NCBI RefSeq assembly: GCF_020509005.1
Contig: NC_063016.1
Location: 3,038,001-3,102,000 of the forward strand
Length of the DNA: 64,000 nt
From: Fulvia fulva
Lineage: Eukaryota > Ascomycota > Dothideomycetes > Mycosphaerellales > Mycosphaerellaceae
Direction of reading: 5' to 3'
Position numbers and translations under genes: made by a program. This document shows, in pieces, positions 1 through 12,000 of the stretch; position 1 is the stretch's first letter; each line of letters opens with the position of its first letter. Under the pieces are notes generated by a model. That model did not search any database. It saw only the letters and a program-made list of their open reading frames with translations, and was not told where the DNA came from.

Positions 1-532
1 TGTGCCTCTACCTCAAGCAACGTCGTCTGAGTTTGACGGAGCGGACAGTGACAGAGTCATCATTGACATGCCAGAGCATCACCCAGGAGATATGGGCGCT
101 ACCATGCGTCTTGGAATCAAACCAACATTCTGGCAGCCAGATACAGAGTGGAGCAAGCTTCGCGCACTTTATGGTTTGAAGAACGACAGCGTCGATGAGC
201 GACACCGTCATCGATATGAGGTTAATCCCGCCTACACCGCCCAACTTGAGCAGAACGGATTGACGTTCATCGGCAAGGATTCGACAGGCGTCAGACAGGA
301 AGTCATCGAGCTCAAAGACCATCCGTGGTTCGTTGGTGTCCAATATCATCCGGAGTATCTATCTCGTGTCCTAAACCCTTCAAAGCCATACCTTGGCTTC
401 ATTGCGGCTAGCGCGGGTATGCTCGACGAGGTTCTCCGGGGTGGCAGCCCTACTGGTCGCATGTCACCAACAGCAGGGCTGTACGAGGACTCTTCACATG
501 GACTGACGAATGGCGATAAGACATCAGCTTGA
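1..532 (+). CDS. URA7: CTP synthase, C-terminal glutamine amidotransferase part (5' end outside window)
   Basis: CTP synthase makes CTP from UTP, ATP and glutamine in the last step of de novo pyrimidine nucleotide synthesis in the cytosol. About 176 residues are visible, the end of a protein that is usually about 580 residues long; the frame is open through the left edge, so the start lies outside. The visible part is the end of the class I glutamine amidotransferase domain. The motif VGVQYHPEYLSR (local residues 111-122) carries the catalytic His and Glu (H116, E118); the nucleophilic Cys would lie upstream. Other typical blocks are the MRLGIKPTFW stretch and RHRHRYEVNP. The end (GGSPTGRMSPTAGLYEDSS...) is a low-complexity fungal tail. 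The TGA stop is at 530-532. Codon use and CpG content look like normal host sequence, with no RIP. The family call is secure; the symbol is by analogy to yeast. Confidence 0.95.
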   Translation, partial: VPLPQATSSEFDGADSDRVIIDMPEHHPGDMGATMRLGIKPTFWQPDTEWSKLRALYGLKNDSVDERHRHRYEVNPAYTAQLEQNGLTFIGKDSTGVRQEVIELKDHPWFVGVQYHPEYLSRVLNPSKPYLGFIAASAGMLDEVLRGGSPTGRMSPTAGLYEDSSHGLTNGDKTSA

Positions 533-1000
533 GTGAGAGGGAACGCTGGTCTGATTCCGTATTGCATTTCAGAGGTCTGAGGCACAGGCGCATTGGCTGT
601 CCTGATCAAGATGGGATTGAGTATAGAGATACACCACATGGAGTCCGGGAAACGGGAGTCAGGAGCAAAGTCGCATGAGATACACCGGCTTCTCTCGATC
701 ATAGGAATGCCATGGATTGAAAGTTCGATATCGACAGGTCTTCCTCGCAGATACAGGCTATCCTTCCGTATGATTGTTTCTTGTGAGTCACCAAACCACC
801 TTGCTATTGGCTGCCTTAGCTGCTTACTTTCCCTCGGACAGGCCTGTATGTTCGTTGCGACGACAACACTGTTTCTAGAACGCTGAAAGAACGCTTGAAG
901 TCGCAACGCTAACCGTGAAGAGCCTCGATCTTTGGATCCTTACAATTTTGATTTTCCTATGACATGGAATAAGGCGGTGTATGAAGCCTAAGACACTAGA
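533..1000. other. Intergenic, no gene seen
   Basis: Downstream flank of the CTP synthase gene. It probably includes its 3' UTR. Short open frames on both strands show no recognisable motif, and composition is host-like with normal CpA/TpG. I see no tRNA or repeat. Confidence 0.6.
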
Positions 1001-1009
1001 GTGAGTGAA

Positions 1010-1321
1010 CCTAACCACTTCACCGGACCCCAGCTGGCCGACCGGACCCCATCATTTACCGCTTATATTGATTGAGCTTTTGCTACTACAACTCCAAACT
1101 GCACCTCAAAAACCGCTTAGAATCTATCTTTTCCGCGCACTCGAGCCGGCAACGAGTGGGAGGGGGTCCCTCACAAGGCAGGGGTAAGGGCGCCGCCGAT
1201 GTGCCCTCCCGGAGGCGCAACGGCGACGTGCAAGACTGTCGACATTTGATGGAACTTGATTGGGAACTTGATGGGTCACTGGGGTCCGATCGGCTAGCTG
1301 GGGTCCGGGGAAGTGATGAGG
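1010..1321. mobile_element. Non-autonomous DNA transposon (MITE), Mutator-like by its 9-bp TSD
   Basis: Seen: imperfect terminal inverted repeats of 42 bp (1010-1051 against 1280-1321, 37 of 42 paired) beginning CCTAACCACTTC on the left and CCTCATCACTTC on the right (reverse complement). Each arm contains two copies of CCGGACCCC or a close variant. The element is flanked by a perfect 9-bp direct repeat, GTGAGTGAA, at 1001-1009 and 1322-1330. The 312-bp body has no coding capacity. Known: 9-11-bp duplications with long TIRs are typical of Mutator-like elements such as Hop in Fusarium. Inferred: a MULE-derived MITE, not RIPed. Without other copies the family is provisional. Confidence 0.7.
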
Positions 1322-1330
1322 GTGAGTGAA

Positions 1331-2945
1331 CAGTCAGGGCGAAGCTCTTACTACCCAAAGGCACCGCCCGCTGCTTGCAACAACCACAGAGACAGTACTG
1401 TTACTTTGCCCTTGCACTCATTCCGGTGGGTCTTCAGAGCTAAATCGCCATGCCCGTGGCGGTGCCCAGGGCTTCCGCCGTATAGCGCACAAGAAGTACT
1501 GCAGGACCTACATTGAGATGACAACTCTACTATCTCGTCATGACAGACCTATGCCATTGGTGGATGCATCTCCCATCCCTTTGCACCTTTTGTCGGTCCA
1601 AGTCAGTGCGGAGGCCCTGTCTAGTTTTAAACGTTGTTTAACAACGCAGACAGAGTCTGACTGGTCCGGTCTGTCGCTGCATGGCTTGCACAGGCAATTT
1701 TTGTGAACGTAATCCAGTTTGAAGCCCTGTGACCAGGGTGAATAGGTTTGTCAACGAGAATGCAAAAGGATAGTTGAGGAATACTAAGCCAATGCTGGGA
1801 TGCTGCTGGCGCAATCACGTGTCGATGCTTAATCCCTAGACGCATCCGCCGCGGAATTGAAAAGTCGGCGAGGTCAATTGAGAAGACCTGGATTGTCGGC
1901 GAATGAGTGTCCATCCTCCGAGAATCGATGGTTGCATGAGTGACGAACGCTACAAGCTTCTCGCATTCATCGGTACCCTAGCCGCCTCGTGTATATGCTT
2001 TGTTCACCTGGCGGGATTCGCGACTGTTCCTGGGATGCTCCATGACATTGATGAATATACTTTGGTTGTTGTCCAGATTCCAGATGAGGTAATTATGTGA
2101 TGCTCGGGCAGCAGAATCATTTCGAGAATCTGCCTCACTGCTATGCAACAGATCGCGATCAGGTTGAATTGCAGCGGACACATGGTCTCACGAGTGGATG
2201 AGCTCGGCCGCAATGTCAGTACATGGACCGCAGCCAAACTTCCTGGCTGTCAGGACAGTCGCGACGTGCGAGTCATGACTGAGATACAGTATCGTTGCCC
2301 TGTGCAGGTCAACGACAGCCGCACCGCCCCGGACGTAGAGAGTAAAAGCAAAGACCATCTCTCAGACCAGGACCTCCGGAACAGGACAGCCCATAGCAAA
2401 GCTTGCAGAAAAGCATCATCACGTCATGGTCAAGTCTATCCTAGTTTACATTACAGGAGTCCACCTCTGGGTACTGGTAACAGAAGAGAACACATCGTCA
2501 TGTCAGGCCACCGATCGTGAGTAAGCCGAGACATTTCCACCAACAGTCGCTTCATCCACAATGAAGACGATGCTCCGCTCCGCTACACTCCGTCGCTATG
2601 CTCTGTCACCGCTTGAAAGATAGAATATGCTGTCGTCGCTGAATGCGACGATATGTTGCCACCGAAAAGGAATTGTAAATGTCGAGCGAAAGATATGCGG
2701 AGATGATAGTGTGCCTTGTACCAGAGTCTGAACGTCATTCATGTACATGTCGTGTCCCTGTCGGCAGTTGAGATCCAGCCGTGCAGTGTCGTTGATCAAG
2801 GTCTTCGCGGTTGTGTGTAACGTCACACAAACGCCAAATGATCGAGACGCAGTCCAGATCAGGCCCGGATCGTTGACCGCTCTTCACAGCCAAGAGCTGT
2901 AGTGTAGATCCGCCGCTGCCACAAGAGCGCATCACGTATATCATC
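1331..2945. other. Intergenic, no supported gene
   Basis: About 1.6 kb between the MITE and the velvet gene. It contains only short, motif-free open frames on both strands. Composition is host-like. The right part would hold the 3' UTR of the minus-strand velvet gene. No RNA gene or repeat could be supported by eye. Confidence 0.5.
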
Positions 2946-4406
2946 TCACTCGTCCCTCTTCCTCCTCTTCCCCTTCTTCCTTGCCATCGTCTTCGGACTC
3001 GCATCCCCACTGCTACTATGCATTCCGCCATCACTACCTCCACCACCACCATCACCCTCCTCTTCACTACTACTTTCACTCCCATCATGTTCCTTCTTCG
3101 CCCCTCCTGCGCCCTTCCCACCGCCTTTTCCCTTCCTCGCCTCACTCCCCTTCTTCACGCCGACATTCAAGCCCTGCCGCCGCAACGCTTTGAGGAGTGC
3201 ACTACTCGCCCGCATTCCTGGGAAGTCTTTCGCGGTGTAAACGCTGAAGACCTCGGTCGTAATGCCCGCTACGCTGCCACTTATGGAGCCTGGGGTCGTG
3301 TTCGTCGGATCCACACGCAGGAGCTTGAAGCGTAAGCGATACTTTCCCGGGCTTCGACAGGAGAGATCAGGGAAGACGAAGAACGTCCCAGCGGTTCCGC
3401 GCTCGTCTTTGGCTTGGTAAGGAGATGCGACGAGCGTTCCCATCAGTCGACGTGTGGATGGCATATCGGGATGCGCTGGCGGCAACTCTGTCTCGTCATC
3501 GTTCCCGTCCGGGGAGAGGAGCGAGCATGTCAAGGCTAACATGGCATTGGGGTCCTGCTCGGGAGCTCCTGTTTCTCGGTTCATTATCTTTAGTTCCAAG
3601 ATTGGTGGTGGGTCGATCACGCGGCGGTCTCGTTCGCCGAAACCGCAGGCGCGGGCAGCAGCGGGCTGTTGCCGAATGTAGAGGTTGTAAGTGAACTGTG
3701 GTGGAGGCTTGGAGATTTGAGGACGTTGGGTAAGAGAGGTTGTGGTCGAGGGGCCAATGGAGGAGCGAGGGGAGGTTTCCGAGTGGGTGTAGCTCGGGGA
3801 AGAGTGAGCGCTCAGAGAAGGACTGGTCTGCTGGGATGGTCGTTGAGGGTAGCTGTGGGGTGGTGGCCCTGGCGCCGGGGTGTATTGTCGTCTAGGAAAT
3901 TGGTCTGTCGAGTATGACGGTGCTGGTGCTCGATTTGCGCCTATGCTGTGCTCGTGGCGGTGGTATGGTGCTTGTGGGTAGGAGTGATGGTGCTGCGGTG
4001 GAAAGCCTGCAAGAGGGGATCTCATGTGAGCCCTTGGTGGCGATGGCTGATACGTTTCATGAGTAGCTTGTGCAAGAGGATGTGACCTCGGTGGTGACGG
4101 TGGATCGGTCGACAGTAGCTGGGCGACTGGTATTGAACGTATCGATGCGGTACTGGGTGACGAGATCGCTCCGGCCCGCGGCACCTGCATTGGTGGAAGT
4201 TGCATTGGTCTACCATTGTCATACGAGGCAAAGTTCGCTGGCACCGACTGTATTGGAGGTAGCTGTGGTCCTGGACGTCGTTGTTCCGGTCGTCCTGCGA
4301 AGTTGGCACGTGGTAAGGACGGCGGATGCTGTGTTTGCGCCATGTTACCGGTACTGTAGCCCTGATATGGCGGTTGAGTTGGCAAAGGCCGTCCTGAATG
4401 CGACAT
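2946..4406 (-). CDS. velC: Velvet-domain transcriptional regulator, VelC-like
   Basis: Velvet proteins are fungal DNA-binding regulators that form homo- and heterodimers and coordinate development with secondary metabolism in the nucleus. The 486-residue frame starts at ATG 4406. Residues 1-235 are a long Pro/Ser/Gln/His-rich, probably disordered region. The velvet domain spans about 238-412: it opens FTYNLYIRQQP, has ARACGFGERDRRVIDPPPI (251-269), the GTFFVFPDLSCR block (340-351), GKYRLRFKL, and ends with SVYTAKDFPGM (388-398). The tail (413-486) has an acidic Ser/Glu-Gly stretch and a basic cluster (KKGKRRKR, 478-485) that may be a nuclear localisation signal. A velvet domain placed at the C-terminal end after a long Pro-rich region fits VelC better than VosA (N-terminal domain) or VelB (domain split by an insert); this paralogue call is inference. 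An upstream 5' intron ending in a CAG near 4421 is possible, so the N-terminus could change. It is the last recognisable host gene before the RIPed block. Confidence 0.85.
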   Translation of the reverse strand: MSHSGRPLPTQPPYQGYSTGNMAQTQHPPSLPRANFAGRPEQRRPGPQLPPIQSVPANFASYDNGRPMQLPPMQVPRAGAISSPSTASIRSIPVAQLLSTDPPSPPRSHPLAQATHETYQPSPPRAHMRSPLAGFPPQHHHSYPQAPYHRHEHSIGANRAPAPSYSTDQFPRRQYTPAPGPPPHSYPQRPSQQTSPSLSAHSSPSYTHSETSPRSSIGPSTTTSLTQRPQISKPPPQFTYNLYIRQQPAAARACGFGERDRRVIDPPPILELKIMNRETGAPEQDPNAMLALTCSLLSPDGNDDETELPPAHPDMPSTRRLMGTLVASPYQAKDERGTAGTFFVFPDLSCRSPGKYRLRFKLLRVDPTNTTPGSISGSVAGITTEVFSVYTAKDFPGMRASSALLKALRRQGLNVGVKKGSEARKGKGGGKGAGGAKKEHDGSESSSEEEGDGGGGGSDGGMHSSSGDASPKTMARKKGKRRKRDE

Positions 4407-6950
4407 AGATCCTGGTGCTGTGAAAGCTAATCAAGCGATAACCATCAGACACAGTCTCGTACAGACCTGGAGGATGCTGTCTGTTGTGGTTGATTTGAGA
4501 TGCTGATGCTGTAGTGGTGACCAAGCTGTAATGTAGAGAATCTTTGGTCCGTGGCCGGCACTTGGGACTTTTCTTCGAATGGAGCTGCTCGAGGAGCTGC
4601 CTGGCTGACTCTGGTGCTGATATGCAATTATGTACCCACTCATGCATGCATGATACAGGCTGATGCTTTCCTTGAGTCCGGTACGGGATTTGAGTAGTGT
4701 CAATCGCCTTTTGCGGCGACGTAGTGAGACCAAATCCACCCGGCAAGAATGCTGTGTGAGATAGTGGACCCGAGCCGAAGATCATGCGCTGCGTGCAATC
4801 TGGGTACGAGAACGGATTATATTCGTCTTGGGCGACTCGTAGGGACGAGTGGACAAGAGCGTGTGGCACGGAGGGTGAAGCACTGCAGTGTATAGCAACA
4901 AATGTAAACAGCGGTCGGTCCAATCGAAGCAGGGATACCTCCGTCTACATCATGTCCTTCGCCGCTACACCACCTCGAAGCGCTAAAGCAAGCGGAGTCG
5001 AATGAAGACACCCTGGTTTCGAGCATTGCTGCACCTGCACAAAGGCGTCGAAAGCCAGCAACAAGTAGACGATTTCTCGGTAGCGAATCGCAAGGGTGGT
5101 GCAGGCCAGTCACTGCTTTGCAAGACGTCAGGAATCGACTGCGTCGCGTGTGGGACTTGCCGGGCGCAGTAGTATACGGCCCTAGTCAAGAGGTGTGGAC
5201 AAACATGGGCCGGGCAAGTCGAACTATTTGTTGCGCTGTGGGACACCTTGGACCTGGTACCTTCTCCCCTGCCAGCACACGGTGCAATCAGCCGTAGGAA
5301 GCTGTTTTCCCTGTGACACTGGATGCGGAATAGGGCAAGCAGGGCAAATCGAAGCGCTTACCGCTATGAAGGTCGCATCGAGTATGAAATCCAGGTTATC
5401 GGCGCACGCAAGCCGCAAAGAACCGTGGCAGAGCACGCTACCAAAACTCTATCACTGTTGTGCAACGAGGAGTGAAGTTGTGCGCATGAACCGCTCCACA
5501 CGCGCAAAGTCGACCATCTTTTGCGAAACACAAAGAGTGAGGCGCGAGATACTCAGTTCCACTCTCCCTAACCCAAGATTGGCTCGCGTGGCCTTGGCAA
5601 AGACCGGGGCCTAGCATCAGTGGTGAAGGCAGCGGTCTCATGTTGGTTTCGTACTTGGATACGAGATGCCTGAACATCCAGGATAGAAAACTCTCTGCAG
5701 CAAGGAGAGGGCTCCTGATACAATCCGAGATAGGCGGGTCCTCCGTGCTGCACGCGGAGATGGCTCGCACTTGGGTGCATTTGTGCTCCCGACCATTACC
5801 ATTATTTCACACCTCCAACGCAGATCGATCCGATCACAGGCAGCGTGCTCACCAGGTAGCTTGATCCGCTGGAAGTCTTGCGGTGAGTGAGCCGCGACGC
5901 TGACTGCGCTTGGGTTGTATTGCAGAGACCACGTTACCATACTTGACCATCATGACTTGCGATTCAGCGCAGAAGTGCCGCTCTGCGTGTACGAACTTGT
6001 CCCCACTGTCTACAGCTCCCGCCAGCGCAGACAACATGGTTGTTGAGGTGGCTCCCGCAAAGTCAGAAGTTCGGATGAATAGTTCCTGGTCAATCCCGGG
6101 AAGCGCTGTGAGATGCAGGCAGGGTCTGCGTCTTCTCTCAGCCAAGGCCCGCAGCTAGGCAATGAATGCATGAGATGGCCAAAGGCCGATGTGATAAGGG
6201 CATGAATGAGATCGACGCCATATATGCGCTTCCTGCAAGCCAGCTGCCACATGTGTAAAATACCTGCACGGAAGGTCTGCTGTATGCGGTAGAGGAGCAC
6301 CTGGCCTTCGGTTAGGGCATCCGTTGTGTGATCCTTGATCCCTGTGGACGGATAAATTGTGCGAGACATGGCGGCACAGTCGTGGCTCAGTACCGGCACA
6401 CAATAATGTCAGCTATGTACATACATGTAGAAGCATCATCCGGACAGAAACATACTCTCGTATGATGTAATTCTGCTCCTCCAGCGGTGTTGGCAATGTC
6501 CCATGCGGTGTGTCCACGACGCGAGGCGCGTGAGCTGAAGCTGAAGCATGAGTATGTATGTACTGTATGACCCAGTGGCCCCCGCATCACCAGATTTCCG
6601 CACCGCGTTGGGTGATAGTGTTGCCTCTCTGCAGCCACACGGTGCACACAGTCTACAGACCTCCGAGAGGGTGGGTACTCGAGCATTGCAAACCCGGACA
6701 GCACCGCTGCTAGCACCGCAAGCGGCCATCGTACGCGCTCACCGGGAGGAGGCACAAGCGGAGTGGAGGCTCGGGCTCGAGTAACGTGGTATTGCTTAGC
6801 CTCGGCGCTTCCTGTTTGGAGCAGGTGTATACAGACAGTATTTGATGGTGGTGTGAGCACTTCCTACCTCCTACATGTACTCCATAGCTGAACCTGACGT
6901 CTCCCTTCCCGAGCACGTGGGAAATAGTCTAGCGCTCGGCTGTGGCGTTT
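4407..6950. other. Upstream region of the velvet gene and intergenic DNA, no supported gene
   Basis: Holds the promoter and 5' UTR of the minus-strand velvet gene. On that strand, pyrimidine and CAG contexts before 4421 could mark a 5' UTR intron, but no exon could be confirmed. Several frames of 60-190 codons exist on both strands. None shows a domain, a signal peptide or consistent coding character. Composition stays host-like until about 6950. Confidence 0.5.
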
Positions 6951-8229
6951 CGTCTCGTTTCCTTCCGCTCTGAAATTCTGAATCCTTTTGACACCTATAC
7001 GGACGACCGTTAGAGACTTTTGTGCAACAACTCGAAATAGAAATAGCTAAAGCAGTTTCGCGTTCTATAGGAGACCTCGCTTCTTTCTTTAATTATAATA
7101 CGCTTAATACGTATTGTACGTCCAATTTACGCGGGTATTAATATCGCCGTCTATTATAGAAGACATATATTATCGTAAGATTTTGTAATAGTATTAATAT
7201 ATAGTAATAGCCTTATCGTAGTATTAATATACAATACTTAAGAGAGAACTACCGGGAACGTTAATTATATATATATATAGTACCGAGGGATTAGCTAGGA
7301 AGAATCTTCTCTAAGAAGGGATAGGCTAGGATTATAGGATTAAAGATATTTTAAAAAGTAATTATAGTTAATAGAGCCCGAAGGTAATATATAGAATAGT
7401 AAGGCTTAGGACGTACGGGAGCCTAGTATATATTATATATATAAAGTAAGGTAAAGCCTAGGCTACGATTAGGAAAGGTATTAAAGATACGATCGTAAAG
7501 TAAGGCCTAAAGCAAAAGGTAAGTAATAGTAAGGTTCGCTCCTTTCTTAGAGGTTCTATTAAGATAAGGTCGTATATACTTACTATATAGCTTATACGTA
7601 CGGTCGCTACCTCTCGTTAATATAAGATATTCTATCTAAGTAAATTAATCCTTCTTACTAACTATAATAACCTCTTCGATCTCTTCTATCTATATAGCTC
7701 TTACTATCATTTTGATATCCTCTACTATACGTATAACTATTACTACTATAGCGCTAATTAAGTACGGCTCTCTATTCGATCTTACTAATAAGGAGCTAGA
7801 TAATAATAATCTCTCTCTTAAGAATCTAGCTAATATTTTTAAAGGAAGCGTAATAATATATTTCTAGCTTTATAAAGCTACTACTAACGTATATAATTAT
7901 AGCGTTAAAGAGACTAAACGGATCTTTAAGAGCGGAACATCGACGAGGACTATCTACTTAATAGCCCTTATTAAGACGAGTAATCTACTTAAGTAGTAGC
8001 GACCCGCCTACGCTAGCGGCGGCGTAATCGTAGTATAAAGAACCCTAAAACTAAGGTTCCGTTCCCCTAATAGTAGACCCTAGAGTTACGGAGTTACGAA
8101 GGATAACTACCTAATTAGGAAGCGCGACCTCACCCCGAATCGTAGCGGAGAATAGTAACTAACGAGAGCCTTAGTATTACGAACATTCTATACTAAGAGC
8201 TAAACCGGGGAATAAACTAAGAAAAAACC
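6951..8229. repeat. Edge of RIPed repeat block, unassigned
   Basis: From about 6950-7080 composition changes abruptly. CA and TG nearly vanish, TA dominates and CG stays common, which is the mark of CpA-to-TpA RIP. No long open frame survives. Part may be the 5' region of the LINE whose ORF1 relic starts near 8230, but I could not match it to the other elements here. Confidence 0.6.
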
Positions 8230-8833
8230 TAGGATATAAGCTAAGGCCTACTATATAGAAAGTAGAGGCTAACGACAAATAATATAGCGTAGACGACCCT
8301 ATATACGGAGGCGGAAAACTTACTAGGGGATAACGAACACCTAGCCCGGGTATATAAGAACACTATAGTATAGCTACTAGGAGCGCTAAAAGCGCTATTA
8401 TACTAAATCCTAAGGACAATCTAACAAGTAATACAGAAGGTAGCCTAGGGACTAACTATATAGATAATAGTAGTAGTAGGTAAGAATTAACCCCCTACGA
8501 AGGCAAGTAATACGGTACGCCTATACATTACTAATCCGGCGGAGAAACAAGAAATCGTAGCCCTAATAAGTAAGGAGATTGTTAACAGAATCGGCTAAAA
8601 GGAGGTAGTTAGAGCGAAGGTAGAGGCAATAGGCGTAGTAAGACTCTTTACCGTATAAGAGTCTAATAGACAAAAACTAGAGACCTATAAGGAGTAGACT
8701 ACTAAAGTCGCGAAGTTAGTACGAGTCTCCTACTAATAGTATACCGTTATTGTCTATAGGGTCCCTAGGACATTTAAGGTCGAAGACCTTCCCTAACTCT
8801 AAGTATAGAACTAGAACTAATACGTACAATACG
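8230..8833 (+). pseudogene. RIPed Tad-like LINE ORF1 fragment
   Basis: With its many TAG/TAA stops read through, the plus-strand frame from about 8500 to 8790 parallels the intact LINE-B ORF1 product of this window. Blocks such as VRLYITNPAEKQEI, SKEIVNRIG, VVRLFTV and TVIVYRV align in order with VYISDQQEQKEI, GKEIIQKIG, VLKLFTA and MVIAYRM of LINE-B. Upstream, LLGALKALLY matches LLGGLKALRS. The relic is cut at 8834, where the Gyp-A LTR starts, before the zinc knuckles, so Gyp-A probably inserted into this LINE. It is non-functional. The stops are the types expected from CAG, CAA and TGG. Confidence 0.7.
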
Positions 8834-9012
8834 TAAGACAGGGCGTAAACGTATTAATACCTTAGAATCGAATAAGTTCTACGAGGAAGAGAAGATAAGA
8901 AAGTCGCGAAGCCGCGATAAAGTAAACGTCGAGGTTAGGGTCTAGGGTCCGGGCGCGCTAGCGTACTAGGTCACGTGACACTAAGTGTAGCCTTACGAGG
9001 TAGACCGTGATA
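8834..9012 (-). repeat. Gyp-A 3' LTR
   Basis: 179 bp, direct copy of 33951-34129 with differences mostly of the CpA/TpA type. On the minus strand it starts TATCACGG, from an expected TGTCACGG after RIP. It is preceded by the polypurine tract. Confidence 0.8.
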
Positions 9013-12000
9013 CCCTCCCCCTCTTAAACTGCCGTACGCCCTCGTACGCGGAAATATATCGCCGTAGGGTATATCCGTAAGGAAGAACCGTACTATTAGG
9101 AAGCGCTAGCTTACGTCGGGTTAACCGTAGAGAGACTATATATCTTGCCGTAGTAAGCCTTAAGTCGAGTCTATATTATACCGTAGTATATCTTAGACAA
9201 GCTAACTATATATCAAGCCTTAGCTTGCCTTAAGTTATATCTATATTACGCGGGCGTCGTAAGGTCGACTATTAGTAACGATATCTAGGTCGTCTAATAT
9301 CTAACCTTTAGGCTTACGCTATCTAGGTAGTAGACCGGCCGCTAACGGGTTCTTATAATAATAATCTACTATCGCTTCCTCGGTACTACCTTTTAATTTG
9401 CTATAAGGCACTTCTATAATAGTACTACCTTCCTAACGGACGGTATACTTTATATACTTCTTAGCTCTACTAGTCTATCTACTGTCTATAATCGCCTTAA
9501 CCGCGTATTTATCTAGCTCCTCGCTATCGCCTTCGGAGGCCTCGATAAGTAGTTAACCTAAGCTTTAATTAGGGAATAGGTCGTCGTTTACTAGGCGTAG
9601 TACGCTAGTATAGAACCTCGGGTATATACGTATACTTTCCTAAAGGTCGAGCTCGTATACGTCTACGTTAATCTTACGGGTAATTGTAAAGGGACCTATA
9701 TTCTTATAGTCAAGTTTCTTATAGGGCCTTTAAGTACGGATGTTTCTAGTATCTAGCTAAACCTTATCGCCGATCGCGTATCTTAGTATAGGCTTACGCT
9801 TATTCGCTACGGTGTCTACGTACTACTCTTAGGTATATCTAAGCTATATAATATAGTATACGTTAACGTTCTCTATAAAAGTCGCGAAATCTTCTACGTA
9901 CTACTTCGATAAGGCCTATATTTTCGGAAGCTTAGTACCGTTACCGCTCGTAGCCTAAGGTAATACCTCTATTCGAGGATTACGGCCTAGCGTTACGAAG
10001 AACGGTAATATACCTATAGTAGCGCTCTATTAATTGTTTAGGGCAAACTCTACGATAGGTAACTACTAGACCTAATCGTCCTACGTATAGTTAACGTACG
10101 CGCCTAGGTACTATTCTATAGCTTAGTTCGTACGTTCTAACTACCTATTAGTCTAAGGGTAAAAGGTAGTCGAGATCTTTATACGTATAGCTAGACGCGC
10201 TATAAGAGCCTTCTAGAATTAGCTTACCTACTAACTACTACGGTCTAATACTACCGTATCGAATAGGCCCTAATCCTTAATCACGTACTTTAATACGGCG
10301 TCGGCCGCTACCTTAGGGGTCAAATCTACTACGGGTATAAGATGCTTCCTCTTAGTAAGTCTATAGGTCAGGGTAAGGATAGCGTTATACTTCACGCCCT
10401 TAGTACTATAACTTTCCGGTAGCTCTACTACGTAATCGAGTACTACCTCCTTATAGGTACCCGAGGGTATAGGTAACTGTCGGAGTATACCTTAGTACGT
10501 ATTATAAAAAGCCTTGGATCGTATATATAGGTAACAATTCTTAACGTACTTAGCGACATCTACTACTAGACTAGGCTAGTAGTATATACGCGTAAGTAGG
10601 TCGACTGTCTTCTTACGCCTAGAATACCTAGCTAATAGAGTATTGTAGTACCTCGCTATTAGCTCCGGACGAAGCTTATACAGTACGTATATACGTCCTT
10701 AGATCTTAATTAGGTTACCGTCTAACTTATAGTTACTAAGCGAGATATAGCTAGAGCCTTCTAGGCTTAGTAGTAAAGTACGAGCATTATCGTCTAGGGC
10801 CTTCTTAATACCGTACGCTAGCTCGTCTTTAGTATAGGCTTCCTCGATAAGTTCTTTAATAGAGGCCTTGTTTACTTCAAGTACGTAAAGTACTAATTAA
10901 TACTAGTCGGCCGTAGTACGCGGAGTAGTTATAGCTAATAGCTTAAAGCGCTTACGTATATTAGGAGGGAGATTACGTAGCTTTAATATAGCTTACTACC
11001 TATGTTTTATATCATCCTTATCGTCTATATCTTGTCTACGGCGCGTAAGGCTATCGGGCTTTGTCCTAAGCTTACTAGGGCAATATTCTATCTAGAAGTC
11101 AAACCCGGATAGGAACTCGCTCTAGCGCGCTTATCGGCGGGTTAGCTACTTAGTCGTTATGAGCTACTCTAAGCCCTTATAGTCGGTAAGAACCTTAGAG
11201 GGAGCGCTTATTAGCTCCGGCCTCTATTCCTCGAACGCTCTAATAATAGCTATTAGCTCCTTGTCGTAAATCTCGTAATTATATTCTACTAGGTTTATCT
11301 TTATCGAGTAGAATACGATAGGATACAATTCACCGTCCTCTCTAACCTAAGACAATACGCTAGCTCTATACCTATCTAAGGAATTAGTTTCTATAACGTA
11401 GGGCTTAGTAATGTTAAAATGTACTAATACTAGGCGTTTATAGAATACTACCTTTAGGGTCTCGAACGCACTTTAGTAGTCTAGGCTCTATACGAAGGGT
11501 ACACGATTCTTAAGTACGTTACCGCGTATAAGGTCGGTCAAAGGTATAACGATACCGGAAAAGTTATTAATAAACCTCCTATAGAAGTTAGCTAGCCTAA
11601 GGAAGGACAGTACATCCTTTAAGCTCTATAGAGTAGCCTAATCTATAATAGTCTAGACCTTAGATTTATCTATCTAAATGCCCTTATTAGTAATGATTAG
11701 TCCTAAGAACTTGACGCTCTTCTAGAAGAAGCGGTACTTATAGACGTCTATAGGAAGTCGAGCGTTAATTAGACACTTAATAATAGTACGTACGTGTTTC
11801 ACGTGTTCCTTAAATGAACTATACGTAAACACGATGTAGTCGTCTAGGTATATAGACACGAAGTCGTCTAGGTGTCTATATAATGCTTTGTTAATATATA
11901 CCTAGAACGCGCTTAGTACGTTATAGAGACTAAATGGCACTACAAGCCATTCGTAGGTACTATATCGGGTAGTAAAGGCTGTCTTCTATTCGTCGCCTTT

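Noticed and set aside
346..906. Minus-strand open frame of 186 codons overlapping the CTP synthase end
   Set aside because: Antisense to a certain coding region, no motif, uneven residue composition.
3018..3917. Plus-strand frames rich in His, Ser and Thr or in Arg and Gly inside the velvet gene
   Set aside because: Antisense shadows of the low-complexity and velvet-domain coding sequence.
4345..4923. Minus-strand frame of 192 codons upstream of the velvet gene as a separate gene or extra exon
   Set aside because: It overlaps the velvet start in another frame, has no domain, and no convincing splice sites join it to the velvet frame.
6387..6860. Minus-strand 157-codon frame as a small secreted protein
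   Set aside because: No signal peptide, no Cys pattern, GC-rich chance frame near the RIP border.
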